34,755 nucleotides of DNA from the NCBI GenBank assembly GCA_003538135.1, contig DPOR01000016.1, positions 44,977-79,731 on the forward strand, in the 5' to 3' direction. A program made the translations under genes and the position numbers. The first letter of the stretch is position 1; every line of letters begins with the position of its first letter. The notes beneath the pieces are model-generated. The model was given only the letters and a program-made list of their open reading frames with translations. It made no database searches and was not told the origin of the DNA. Origin of the DNA: Oscillospiraceae bacterium (GTDB lineage: Bacteria > Bacillota > Clostridia > Oscillospirales > Acutalibacteraceae). This document shows, piece by piece, positions 1 to 8,417 of this stretch.

Positions 1-951
1 TCGGTCTGCAACGAAGTTATTGTCAAGCAGGAAGTTATTCCCGCAAAGGGGCATACGGAGGTTGTACGCGATCAAAAACCTGCGACCTTAACCGAGGACG
101 GATACACGGGCGACACATATTGCGCTGAGTGCGGTATTCTTATTAAAAAGGGTGAAGTTATACCGAAAGGCGGCGTAATCGTCAGCTGGGTAGTTGAAGG
201 TGAAACAGTAAAAACGGAGGCCTGCAAAAAAGGCGAGAAGCCCGAATACACGGGTGCGACTCCTTCAAAGGCCGAAACTTCGCGCTACACCTACGAATTC
301 AGCGGATGGACTCCGGAGATATCCGAGGCAACCGAAGATGTGACATATACGGCGCAGTTTACCGCGATAGGTAAGAACGGACTCTGTGTTGAGGGCGATG
401 ACACCTACTGGATAAAGGACGGCGTGAATGTGACGTTCCCCGGACTTATCAGAATAAATGTCGGTACGGATGCCGCGCCGCACTATCACTACTATTATTT
501 CGGAGAGGACGACAAGGCCGTAAAGGACGGCGACTATAAGGTTGATAAAAATAACGGCCTTCCGCTTCCCTGCTATAAATACAGATTCGATGCCGAAGGA
601 ATTATCGAACATGACGAGGATACGTCGAAGAACGGTATTTGCGACGGCGACGGTTCAAGGTTCTACTATATCGACGGCGTAAAGGTCGGCGAGGGACTCA
701 TAATGGTTGACGGAAGCTACTATTATGCAAGAACATCGACTGCAGAAATAGTCAGAAACCGCAGCTATTGGGTAACAAAGACTAACGGGCTTCCCATAAA
801 AGAGGGAACCTATAAGTTTGATGCCGACGGCAGAATGATTATAAACGGATTTGTTGAATACAACGGATTTACCTATTATTACGATAACGGAAAGCTCGCC
901 AAGGGCTTCACGAAGATAGGCGAGGATTATTATATCTTCAACGCCTACTGA
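1..951 (+). CDS. Repeat-containing secreted/surface protein, 3' part only
   Basis: The frame is open from the first base to the TGA at 949-951, so the start lies outside the window and 316 residues are visible. Order of modules: a Cys-repeat of the type GHTEVV..AT..EDGYTGDTYCAECG (about residues 18-55), an InlB/Listeria-Bacteroides-like beta repeat with FSGWTPE and YTAQF (about 60-118), then aromatic glycine-rich repeats (YYYFGEDDKAV, FYYIDGVKVGEG, TYYYDNGKLAKGF) like those of cell-wall or glucan-binding proteins. Such proteins are exported and sit on the cell surface. The last residues, GEDYYIFNAY, look like the beginning of another aromatic repeat that is cut short, and a glycosyltransferase fragment starts within a few bases. 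The C terminus is therefore probably truncated by rearrangement or by an assembly join. No catalytic domain is visible, so the ligand is unknown. Confidence 0.8.
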   Translation, partial: SVCNEVIVKQEVIPAKGHTEVVRDQKPATLTEDGYTGDTYCAECGILIKKGEVIPKGGVIVSWVVEGETVKTEACKKGEKPEYTGATPSKAETSRYTYEFSGWTPEISEATEDVTYTAQFTAIGKNGLCVEGDDTYWIKDGVNVTFPGLIRINVGTDAAPHYHYYYFGEDDKAVKDGDYKVDKNNGLPLPCYKYRFDAEGIIEHDEDTSKNGICDGDGSRFYYIDGVKVGEGLIMVDGSYYYARTSTAEIVRNRSYWVTKTNGLPIKEGTYKFDADGRMIINGFVEYNGFTYYYDNGKLAKGFTKIGEDYYIFNAY

Positions 952-952
952 T

Positions 953-1456
953 TTTAATTCTCTCTGGTTAAAGGCGTTTAAACGGGGACTGTTTGAAGAT
1001 GACAACACGGATTATTCGGCATTTCTCGGAACGTGTTGCGGTGAAGACAAAGCGCAGCTTTTTTATCCCATAACAAAAGCAACGAATATAGTATATATTC
1101 CGGAGTGTCTTTACAGATATAATTATCGCGAAAACAGTGTGATGCACATATATGATATGGCTTCGGCGTCAAAAAAGCTATCAAATGAAATGTTTAATTT
1201 AATGTATGAATATATGAAAATATGGGGAAAGGCGGATAAAGATTGCATAAGAAAGGCGGCAGCTTACTATTTGAGAACCTTCCTGGTTGTTTATTATGAC
1301 TTGCGTAAAAAGGCAATTGCCTGCGGGGAGTTCAAACAGTTCAGAAGATATAATTGGATGAAGCACCTTAATAAAAAGGCTTTTAAATATTGCATGAGTC
1401 GAGAGCTCGGCACAAAAGAAAAGCTTAAACTATTGACGGCGGTAATCGGATTTTGA
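953..1456 (+). pseudogene. Glycosyltransferase family 2, 5'-truncated remnant
   Basis: This frame opens only after a TAG at 917-919 and has no ATG, and no ribosome site, before GTG 1139 / ATG 1142. Homology-like sequence nevertheless starts at about 953: NSLWLKAFKRGLF, then GEDKAQLFYPITKA, then IPECLYRYNYRENSV. That order matches the C-terminal half of a GT-A fold family 2 glycosyltransferase (acceptor-side GED motif, then the LYxYR..S segment), followed by a helical tail rich in Lys and Tyr. The N-terminal nucleotide-sugar domain with its DxD motif is missing. The fragment leads into the flippase, glycosyltransferase and polymerase genes, so it was most likely the transferase preceding them in a polysaccharide operon. 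Its base composition is AT-rich like those genes. It is either a true remnant or half of a chimeric contig join. Confidence 0.7.
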
Positions 1457-1478
1457 TTTTGGAGGCTCTTAACCGCAT

Positions 1479-3044
1479 ATGAAAAAAAACAGGATGGAAA
1501 AATCCAAACTTAATATTGTAACGACGCTTATAAACCAGTTGGTCACGACAGCCTGCGGAATAGTGATACCCGGAGTTTTTATCAGCGCATTCGGTTCTGA
1601 GGCATATGGAATATCCGTCTCGGTTACACAGTTTTTGTCATATATAACCCTGCTCGAAAGCGGAGTCGGAGGAGTTGCACGCGCGATGCTGTATGATCCG
1701 CTCGCAAGAGGCGACAACCGCGGGATAAGCTCGGTCTATTATGCAGTGAGAAGCTTTTTCTATCGCGTTGCTATAGCCTTTACAGTCTACAGCATTGCAG
1801 TGGGTTTAACATATCACAAGCTTGCTCATGTCGAGATTTTTTCGAGAACATATATTTTCTTCCTTGTTCTCGTGATCGGTATGTCTACCCTTGCAAAATA
1901 TATGGGCGGACTTGCGAATTTAACACTTTTGGCGGCGGACCAGAGACAATATATCAATAATATCATATCTGTCGGAATAACTGTCATAAATACTCTGTCT
2001 ATACTTGTAATGACAGGACTTGGCTGCGGATTACTGTCGGTAAAGCTCGGCAGCAGCATTATTTTTGTGATACGACCGTTGCTTTATTCGCTCTATGTCA
2101 AAAAGCATTATCAACTCAAAAGAAATGAAAGGAATAAGGCAAAGCTTGAACAAAAATGGACGGGTATAGGACAGCACTTGGCATATTTTTTGCATACAAA
2201 CACGGACGTAGTGCTTTTGACGCTGTTTGCCAATACCAAACTTGTGGCAGTATATTCTGTCTATAATCTTGTGATAAGCAGCATTCGTGCAATAACCGAA
2301 TCTTTTTCGGGCGGAATGGAAGCGGCCTTCGGCGAGATGATAGCCAAAGGACAAAAGGCAAGGCTGAGAAATGCATACCTCAGATATAAAACTATGATAA
2401 CGACCGCTTCATTTGTGCTTTTCTGCTGCACGGGCATACTGATAGTTCCGTTTGTCAGATTGTATACAAAGGGAATAACTGATGCCGACTATATTCAAAC
2501 GGCCTTTTCGTTTATTCTTATGCTTGCCGAGGCTGTCAATTGTATCGTACTGCCGTGCTCGTGCCTGCCTGTTGCGTCAAACATGCTTAGACAGACCCGT
2601 TGGGGAGCTTACGGAGAAGCTATAATAAATATTTTGTTGTCATGTATCCTTATAAGACGTAGCCCTCTTTTGGGTGTGGCAATCGGCACCTTGGCAGCTA
2701 CAGTATTTAGAGGAGCCTTTTATATGATTTATTCTTTGAAGAAAATTTTACAAATTTCATCCGGAAGGGTTATTGCAAAGTTTATCACGGTAGTTGCCGG
2801 TATGTGTGGTGTGACGGCAATCGGAAGATGTATTATTTCTGCGTTTGCGATCGAAAACTATTTTCAATGGGTGTTGTGCGGCGCAGCTGTGTTTGCGGCG
2901 GTAGGTTTGCCGGCAGTGGTTTTTGCAAGCTTTAGAATTAAGCATCTCGGAAGCAAAGAAAAAGAAATCAGTGAAAAACAATATCTTAAAAATACCGATT
3001 CGGAGCAAAAAAATGAGCAGAAAGCGTATATTGATTGTAAATAA
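1479..3044 (+). CDS. Polysaccharide flippase (Wzx-like, MOP superfamily)
   Basis: A 521-residue polytopic membrane protein with about 12-14 hydrophobic segments and a short basic N terminus. The early region NQLVTTACGIVIPGVFISAFGS and the following GVGG..RAMLYDPLA resemble the first helices of Wzx/oligosaccharide flippases, which move lipid-linked repeat units across the membrane. The C-terminal 40 residues are a charged cytoplasmic tail (KEKEISEKQYL). ATG 1479 has GGAGG at 1461-1465, a slightly long spacing; an internal ATG at 1494 is a possible alternative. The gene overlaps the next one by 32 bases and heads a compact set (flippase, glycosyltransferase, polymerase), which supports an exopolysaccharide or capsule role. 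The assignment rests on topology, length and neighbours more than on a diagnostic motif. Confidence 0.85.
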   Translation: MKKNRMEKSKLNIVTTLINQLVTTACGIVIPGVFISAFGSEAYGISVSVTQFLSYITLLESGVGGVARAMLYDPLARGDNRGISSVYYAVRSFFYRVAIAFTVYSIAVGLTYHKLAHVEIFSRTYIFFLVLVIGMSTLAKYMGGLANLTLLAADQRQYINNIISVGITVINTLSILVMTGLGCGLLSVKLGSSIIFVIRPLLYSLYVKKHYQLKRNERNKAKLEQKWTGIGQHLAYFLHTNTDVVLLTLFANTKLVAVYSVYNLVISSIRAITESFSGGMEAAFGEMIAKGQKARLRNAYLRYKTMITTASFVLFCCTGILIVPFVRLYTKGITDADYIQTAFSFILMLAEAVNCIVLPCSCLPVASNMLRQTRWGAYGEAIINILLSCILIRRSPLLGVAIGTLAATVFRGAFYMIYSLKKILQISSGRVIAKFITVVAGMCGVTAIGRCIISAFAIENYFQWVLCGAAVFAAVGLPAVVFASFRIKHLGSKEKEISEKQYLKNTDSEQKNEQKAYIDCK

Positions 3045-4203
3045 CAATATGTACATCGGCGGAGTGCAGAAAGCACTTGAAAATTTGCTTTGGGAAATAC
3101 ACTCCGACTATGATGTTACACTCCTCCTGTTTCATAAAGGCGGAGAGCTTTTAAATAAAATTCCGCCGGATGTAGATTTAATTGAGGCGGCATCACCGTT
3201 TCGGTATTTAGGAATGTCTAAATACGATGTTCGCGGGGTAAAAGAGAAGTTACTAAGGCTTTTTTTTGCCGCATTTACATGTGTGTTTACAGTGAGAAAA
3301 ACCGTCGGGCTTATGGGCCTGACACAGAAAAAATTACGTGGGTATGATACCGCAATATCATTTTTGCATAGCGGAAAAGAGAAGACGTTTTACGGCGGCT
3401 GCAACGAGTTTGTGCTAAATTTTATAGAGGCGGAGCAGAAGATAACTTTTGTTCACTGCGATTTTGAAAAAATCGGTGCGACGTCTGAAAAAAACAGAAA
3501 AATATACAGTGGGTTTGACCGAATTGCGACGTGCTCCGACGGATGCAGAGCATCATTTCTCAGGTGCTTTCCGGAGCTTTCTCAGAAAACCTATGTTGTT
3601 AGAAACTGTCAGAATTACAATGAGATAAAGCGAATGGCGCAAGTGTCCCCGGAAAAGTTTGAGGGGAACGGATTTAATGTTCTGACGGTTGCCAGATTCG
3701 GAAAAGAAAAAGGTATACCCAGAGCGGTGAGAGCATTTGCCGGAATATGCAACGCGGAAAGCAAGATCAGGTACTACATAATCGGCGACGGTGCGGAACG
3801 ACGGGAAACAGAAGAACTGATATCCGATAATTTGCCAGCCGGTGTCGTGACCTTGCTCGGAGAAAAAGAAAATCCTTACGGATATATGGCTAAGGCTGAT
3901 ATTTTGCTGATTCCGTCGATTTCGGAAGCAGCGCCTATGGTAATAAACGAAGCGGCGTGCCTCGGAACACCGGTGCTTTCTACAGAGACATCATCTGCGG
4001 TTGAAATGATTTGCGATACGGGTTTCGGTTGGGTGTGCAAAAATTCGGAGGACGGAATAAGAAAAGAAATCGAGAGGCTTGCCGGTTCTCGAAACGAAGT
4101 GGAGAGCAAACGTGAGTTTCTTCGCGAGCAAAAATTCGATAATGTCATGGCAGTTAAACAGTTTTCGGAGTTGATAAGTCAGGATGGTAAAACAACAGAT
4201 TGA
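3013..4203 (+). CDS. Glycosyltransferase, GT4/GT1 (GT-B fold)
   Basis: 396 residues. The start is taken as ATG 3013 because GGAG sits at 3002-3005 and the protein then begins with the typical RILIVNNNMYIGGVQKAL strand and glycine loop of GT-B enzymes. A longer in-frame reading exists but lies inside the flippase gene. The C-terminal domain has VLTVARFGKEKGIPRAVRAF (start of the donor-binding domain), YYIIGDGAERRETEEL, LLGEKENPYGYMAKADILLIPS and the EX7E-type motif EAAPMVINEAACLGTPVLST, all hallmarks of GT4 retaining transferases. It should add one sugar to the growing lipid-linked repeat unit on the cytoplasmic face. The gene overlaps both neighbours (32 bases upstream, 20 downstream), indicating translational coupling. 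Donor and acceptor cannot be read from the sequence. Confidence 0.9.
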   Translation: MSRKRILIVNNNMYIGGVQKALENLLWEIHSDYDVTLLLFHKGGELLNKIPPDVDLIEAASPFRYLGMSKYDVRGVKEKLLRLFFAAFTCVFTVRKTVGLMGLTQKKLRGYDTAISFLHSGKEKTFYGGCNEFVLNFIEAEQKITFVHCDFEKIGATSEKNRKIYSGFDRIATCSDGCRASFLRCFPELSQKTYVVRNCQNYNEIKRMAQVSPEKFEGNGFNVLTVARFGKEKGIPRAVRAFAGICNAESKIRYYIIGDGAERRETEELISDNLPAGVVTLLGEKENPYGYMAKADILLIPSISEAAPMVINEAACLGTPVLSTETSSAVEMICDTGFGWVCKNSEDGIRKEIERLAGSRNEVESKREFLREQKFDNVMAVKQFSELISQDGKTTD

Positions 4204-5566
4204 AAAAGAAAATAAGGGCACAGCGTCGAGCAAAAAATATATTATTGCTGCACTTGGATGCATATTTCTTTCGGCTCTCATCTGCTTGGGTCAGATAACC
4301 GCTAACATGATACTCATCGCTGCTTTTTTTGCGGGTTTGCTCGCGATATGCATTTGGGCCTGCATGAAGGATATAATACTTACCATACTGTTGTATTTTC
4401 TCCCGTGGAGTCCGCTGATGAAGTTTTATAAGGGTGGAATATCTTTTTTTACTGTCATGCTGTTGGTCGTATGTTTAGCGGCTCTGATAAAAAACAAAAT
4501 GTCACTGAATATGTACCAAATAGTGTTAACGGCTATGATAGCGATTTTGACCGCAATAGCTAAAATGGTACAGGAAAATGATATAGCAAACTCATATATA
4601 TTTTTTCTTGCGATGCTTTTTCTGCTCCCGTGTATAACAAAGCGTATCGATGGCGACTCATTTAATGAGACAACAATCTTTTTTGCATTAGGAATAATCA
4701 CGGCAGCGTTGTCGGCTCAACAGCTTGTTGTGTACCATAATATAGCACAATATATCACTGTCGATTCATATCTGACAATAACCAGACTTTCCGGATATTA
4801 CGGAGATCCCAATTTTTATTCTGCCCATATCACGGCATGCCTTGCCGGAATTCTGATGCTGCTGAGCCGCGAAAAAGATAGGGTCAGGCAAGCAGTACTT
4901 ATTATTGCGGCAGTTCTTCTCGTTTATTGCGGAATGCTGTCTGCGTCAAAAATGTTTGTTGTTGTTTTGGCATGCCTGTTCTTTTTTTGGATACCGGTTC
5001 TTATGGAAAAAAGCGGCAGAGGTAACGGCAGGCTGAGAATGTTTGTCGGAATTCTGTGCGCAGGCGGAATATTTCTGTCATCCTCTGCATTTAAGGAGTT
5101 GTTTCGTATAATAGACGACAGATTCGCTTATGCGGCAAATGTTTCTCAGATTACCACAGGACGTACCGATATTTGGAAAAACTACCTAAATTATTTTATT
5201 GAGAATATTGATGTTACCATTTTGGGAGAGGGCTATACGCCTATAAATTTAAACGGTCGAGCTTCTCACAATACGGTTATACAAGCTGTATTTCAATTCG
5301 GACTGATAGGCATTCCTCTGCTTGCGGCGTGGATGTACTTTTTTCTTAAAGATATATTTCAATCTGCGGAAAAATCGAAAACAGATTGGAGATATGCTAT
5401 GTTACTGTGTGTCGGCGTGGTGCTTCCTTGGATGAGCCTTGACATACTGTTTTTTGATGAATTTTTTCTTATGTCGCTGTACACAGCCGTTGGTATCATG
5501 TGCATGTCAAAAAGCGTGCCTACGATAGAAGCTTGTTGCTCAAGCAGAGAGATAAAAATTAATTGA
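4184..5566 (+). CDS. O-antigen ligase/polymerase-like membrane protein (Wzy-like)
   Basis: 460 residues with roughly ten or more hydrophobic helices. The extracytoplasmic section carries GYYGDPNFYSAHI (about residue 205), then TTGRTDIWKNYLNYF, ILGEGYTPIN and SHNTVIQAVFQFGLIGIP. The order GDPN, then GR..W, then SHN with a following FGLIG helix is that of the Wzy/WaaL O-antigen ligase family, which joins repeat units or transfers the polymer to its acceptor. ATG 4184 overlaps the 3' end of the glycosyltransferase by 20 bases, so the three genes are probably co-translated. It is the last gene of the polysaccharide block and is followed by a strong hairpin. Whether it polymerises or ligates cannot be decided. 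Confidence 0.85.
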   Translation: MVKQQIEKENKGTASSKKYIIAALGCIFLSALICLGQITANMILIAAFFAGLLAICIWACMKDIILTILLYFLPWSPLMKFYKGGISFFTVMLLVVCLAALIKNKMSLNMYQIVLTAMIAILTAIAKMVQENDIANSYIFFLAMLFLLPCITKRIDGDSFNETTIFFALGIITAALSAQQLVVYHNIAQYITVDSYLTITRLSGYYGDPNFYSAHITACLAGILMLLSREKDRVRQAVLIIAAVLLVYCGMLSASKMFVVVLACLFFFWIPVLMEKSGRGNGRLRMFVGILCAGGIFLSSSAFKELFRIIDDRFAYAANVSQITTGRTDIWKNYLNYFIENIDVTILGEGYTPINLNGRASHNTVIQAVFQFGLIGIPLLAAWMYFFLKDIFQSAEKSKTDWRYAMLLCVGVVLPWMSLDILFFDEFFLMSLYTAVGIMCMSKSVPTIEACCSSREIKIN

Positions 5567-5599
5567 TATTGCCAATCTCCATAACTCCTACATATAAAA

Positions 5600-5639
5600 C
5601 TGCTGGCTTTGGGTATAATGCTCAAAGTCAGCGGTTTTT
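5600..5639 (+). terminator. Bidirectional intrinsic terminator between polymerase and recQ
   Basis: Arms 5600-5611 (CTGCTGGCTTTG) and 5622-5633 (CAAAGTCAGCGG) pair over 12 positions with wobble pairs around a 10-base loop, followed by TTTTTA on the plus strand. On the minus strand the hairpin is followed by CAGTTTTAT. It lies between convergent genes and can end both. Confidence 0.75.
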
Positions 5640-5656
5640 ATACTTGGTTGCGCATT

Positions 5657-7471
5657 TTATAAAAACTCTGCTATGGTTGCGAGAAACACTTCCCCGTAGC
5701 GAATGGCTTTTCTTTGACCGACTCCGGAGACCTCCATGAATTCGTCCCGGTTTTTCGGCTTTATGCGGCACATATCCATAAGCGTTGCGTCGCTGAAAAC
5801 GACATACGCCGGTACGCTCTGCCGCATGGCGAGGCTCTTGCGCAGCTCCTTGAGAGCGGTGAGCAGCTTTTCGTCCGCAGGGGACAGAGCCGCACTTTTT
5901 GCCGACGAAGCCTTCTTTTTCTGCGGAATTTCGAGCATCATGCGCAAAGTCTCGCTGCCCGTTAAGACGCCGCGGCTTTTCGGCGTGAGTCTCAATATGG
6001 GGTATTCGTCGCCCTCGGCTGTCATATATCCGTTTTCGCAGAGGTATTCGATGATATCGCGCAGCCGCTTTTCGGTGCAGTCCGCCATTATGCCGTAGGT
6101 CGATTGGCGGCTGAGCCCGGCGGAAATCAGCCGCTCGTTCTTGCTGCCGCGAAGAACGTCGCAAATGACCTTCTTGCCGTAGCGCTGACCCGTCCGCGCC
6201 ACGCATGACATTATCTTCTGCGCGTCGACAGTTATATCCGTGTTCTCGTGATTTGAAAGGCAGTTCGAGCATTTGCAGCACCGCTCGGGGCTCTTGTCTC
6301 CGAAATATTCAAGTATGAATTTGCGCAGACACTTGTGCGTCGTGCAGTAAAAAGTTATCTGTTTGAGCCGCTCCCTGTCGCGGCGCCTGACCTCCTCCTG
6401 CTCGTCCTCGGTGAGATCGGGGTTCGGTTCGGAGTTGTTTATCAAAAACTGATTTGTTCGCACATCCTTTGAGCTGTAAAGAAGAATGCAGTCCGCGTTT
6501 CTTCCGTCTCGCCCGGCGCGTCCGGCCTCCTGATAGTAGCTCTCCATATTTTTCGGCATATTGTAGTGGATGACGAACGAGACGTTCGACTTGTCTATGC
6601 CCATGCCGAACGCATTTGTGGCAACCATTATCGGCGCACGGTCATAGACAAAATCGTCCTGATTGAGCCTGCGCTCGTCCTCGTCAAGACCCGCGTGGTA
6701 GCGCGTCGCGGTGAAGCCGTTTTTGTTCAGCAGCTCGCACACTTCCTCTACGGCCTTTCGCGTCGAGCAGTAGACTATGCCGGACTCGCCCTTACGCTCT
6801 TTTATCAGCTTCATAAGCGCTATGGATTTCTTATTCGGATGCATGACCGAGAAGAATAAATTGGGGCGGTCGAAGCCCGTTGCGACAACGAGAGGGGAGC
6901 GAAGCTTCAGCAGATTTTTTATATCCTCCCTGACAGTACCTGTGGCTGTTGCGGTGAACGCGCCGACAACGGGGCGCGAGGGGAGAGACTCGATAAAATC
7001 CGGAATTTTAAGATAGCTCGGGCGAAAATCCTGACCCCATTGCGAGACGCAGTGCGCCTCGTCAACAGCGACCATGGATATGCTGAGGCTGCGGCATATT
7101 TCGAGAAAGGCGGGCGCACAAAGCCGCTCGGGAGCAACATAAATTATCTTATACTTGCCGTTTTCCGTGTTTTGCAGCACTTTCAGATACTGCGCGTGAG
7201 TAAGCGAGCTGTTGATATATGCCGCGGCGACGCCCGACTGGACGAGTGCGCTGACCTGATCCTTCATCAGCGAGATGAGCGGGGAGACGACTACGGTAAC
7301 GCCCTCGAACATCAGCGCCGGTACCTGATAGCATATCGATTTTCCCGCGCCCGTCGGCATTATGCCCAGAACATCGCGCCCGCCGAGCAGGCTGTCGGTT
7401 ATCCTGTCCTGTCCCTCGCGAAAGGAATCGTGACCGAAATATTCTTTTAACACGCCGTACTTGTCCCGCAC
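5657..7471 (-). CDS. recQ: ATP-dependent DNA helicase RecQ
   Basis: 604 residues, the usual RecQ length, with all domains present. Walker A GIMPTGAGKS (about 36-45), DEAH box AVDEAHCVSQWGQDFRPSY (about 135-153), TATAT motif III, and the helicase C domain with YHAGLDEDER and QEAGRAGRDGR are all intact. An RQC zinc site follows (HKCLRKF then CCKCSNC, about 380-405), and there is a C-terminal HRDC-like domain (about 525-604, SVPAYVVFSDATLMDM and VSGVGQRKAIRYGE). RecQ unwinds DNA 3' to 5' in recombination and fork repair. The start is GTG at 7469-7471; an in-frame TAA lies 12 bases upstream, and the ribosome site is weak (AAGGCGG). A promoter is visible at 7506-7534. It is monocistronic and convergent with the polysaccharide genes; GC content steps up here. 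Confidence 0.97.
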   Translation of the reverse strand: MRDKYGVLKEYFGHDSFREGQDRITDSLLGGRDVLGIMPTGAGKSICYQVPALMFEGVTVVVSPLISLMKDQVSALVQSGVAAAYINSSLTHAQYLKVLQNTENGKYKIIYVAPERLCAPAFLEICRSLSISMVAVDEAHCVSQWGQDFRPSYLKIPDFIESLPSRPVVGAFTATATGTVREDIKNLLKLRSPLVVATGFDRPNLFFSVMHPNKKSIALMKLIKERKGESGIVYCSTRKAVEEVCELLNKNGFTATRYHAGLDEDERRLNQDDFVYDRAPIMVATNAFGMGIDKSNVSFVIHYNMPKNMESYYQEAGRAGRDGRNADCILLYSSKDVRTNQFLINNSEPNPDLTEDEQEEVRRRDRERLKQITFYCTTHKCLRKFILEYFGDKSPERCCKCSNCLSNHENTDITVDAQKIMSCVARTGQRYGKKVICDVLRGSKNERLISAGLSRQSTYGIMADCTEKRLRDIIEYLCENGYMTAEGDEYPILRLTPKSRGVLTGSETLRMMLEIPQKKKASSAKSAALSPADEKLLTALKELRKSLAMRQSVPAYVVFSDATLMDMCRIKPKNRDEFMEVSGVGQRKAIRYGEVFLATIAEFL

Positions 7472-7505
7472 GCGCTCGCCGCCTTAAACTTTGATTTATG
7501 ACATA

Positions 7506-7534
7506 ATTATACTCCGAACGGCAGAAAACATCAA
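7506..7534 (-). promoter_or_regulatory. Sigma-A promoter for recQ
   Basis: On the minus strand a TTGATG -35 (7529-7534) and a perfect TATAAT -10 (7506-7511) are separated by 17 bases. The start of recQ lies 35 bases downstream of the -10, which fits a short leader. Confidence 0.6.
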
Positions 7535-7594
7535 GGCGATAAAATGCCGCAATCGCTTTAAAACACGCGTCGTTTGCCTGCGGCACTGCGCTTG

Positions 7595-8101
7595 TTACGG
7601 CATAAATTGCGAAAGGAGTGCTTTTGTGAGCATCTTGTTCTTGAGAATACCCTTTGTGCAGTCGCGCAGGGCTGTTCCGAAGCCTATCGGGTCGTTTTTG
7701 TAGGCCGGCTTCATTGAGGGGCTGAGCGTAATTTTGCGCACGCTCCAAAGCATACAGAGCAGCTCGTTGTTGCGCGCATATACGGCGAGAACGGGGTCCA
7801 TATAGCCGTAACCGGTGAGGTTTGTATACGCGTCCGTGATAACCATTCCGTCGAAGCCCCACTCGTTTCTGAGCAGGTCAACGAGCAGCTCGGGCGTGCC
7901 GCCGCACCATGTTTTGCCGAGACGGTTAAACGCGCTCATTATGCCCTTTGCGCCGCCCTCCTTGACGGCTATTTCAAACGGCTTGTAATAGATCTCTCTT
8001 ATTGCCTGCTCATTTGACCAGACATGGATGCCCATTCGTGCGGTCTCCTGGTCGTTGAGAGCGAAATGCTTGACAGTTACTAACAGTATATACAAAAGCA
8101 A
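7595..8101 (-). pseudogene. GH3 beta-glycosidase, C-terminal remnant
   Basis: 168 readable codons. From about base 8077 downward the protein reads TVKHFALNDQETARMGIHVW, LREIYYKPFE-type text (IREIYYKPFEIAVKEG), MSAFNRLGKTWCGG, LLRNEWGFDGMVITD. This is the second half of the GH3 (alpha/beta) barrel, with the catalytic Asp of the ITD motif kept. Everything upstream of TVKHF is missing, and the eight residues before it are unrelated hydrophobic sequence running into a terminator. There is no ribosome site or plausible start. The protein ends with a helical tail after the barrel, as expected for GH3 enzymes whose barrel is C-terminal, like the full gene nearby. It is probably an inactive leftover of a second GH3 gene. 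A short functional protein is unlikely because most of the barrel is absent. Confidence 0.75.
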
Positions 8102-8120
8102 CCGCGTGGGCGGCTGCTTT
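8094..8120 (-). terminator. Intrinsic terminator of the small membrane protein gene
   Basis: Reading the minus strand, AAAGCAGCCGCC pairs with GCGGTTGCTTTT around a CAC loop, and the 3' arm supplies the T-run. It lies 24 bases past the stop of the gene at 8145-8417 and directly abuts the broken end of the GH3 remnant. Confidence 0.75.
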
Positions 8121-8144
8121 ATGTCTTAGATAGATTATATGAGC

Positions 8145-8417
8145 TTATTCATGCGACTCGTCTTTTTCGTCGAGTCTTTCACGCAGGGCTTTATTCTCAT
8201 TTTTCAACTCTTCGAGCTCATCGAGAATATCGTCGCTGCGGGCGCTGCTTTTGAACGAATGTATGAGCACGGTGACAAATGTAACTACGGCCAAAATATA
8301 AGTGGTAGAGACCATCGCATCATTGAAGTCGGTGCCTGGTGCATATTTGATAATCAAGTGAAACATCAACAACACGGCAATCACGATGCCGATGGTTATT
8401 TTTTGCCATTTCCTCAT
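8145..8417 (-). CDS. Small membrane protein with C-terminal coiled coil, function unknown
   Basis: 90 residues. Two hydrophobic helices (about residues 7-24, KITIGIVIAVLLMFHLII, and 38-53, VSTTYILAVVTFVTVL) are followed by a charged heptad-like helix (about 60-88, DDILDELEELKNENKALRERL) likely to form a coiled coil in the cytoplasm. The start ATG at 8417 has a good AGAGAGGT site 6-7 bases upstream, and a clear terminator follows, so this looks like a real monocistronic gene. The layout, a two-helix anchor plus a leucine-zipper-like tail, suggests a scaffold or partner-binding protein, but no family is recognised. It lies in an AT-rich pocket between a GH3 remnant and a complete GH3 gene. Confidence 0.75.
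   Translation of the reverse strand: MRKWQKITIGIVIAVLLMFHLIIKYAPGTDFNDAMVSTTYILAVVTFVTVLIHSFKSSARSDDILDELEELKNENKALRERLDEKDESHE

Noticed and set aside
340..951. Complete gene starting at 340
   Set aside because: The frame is open and protein-like back to base 1, and no ribosome site precedes 340.
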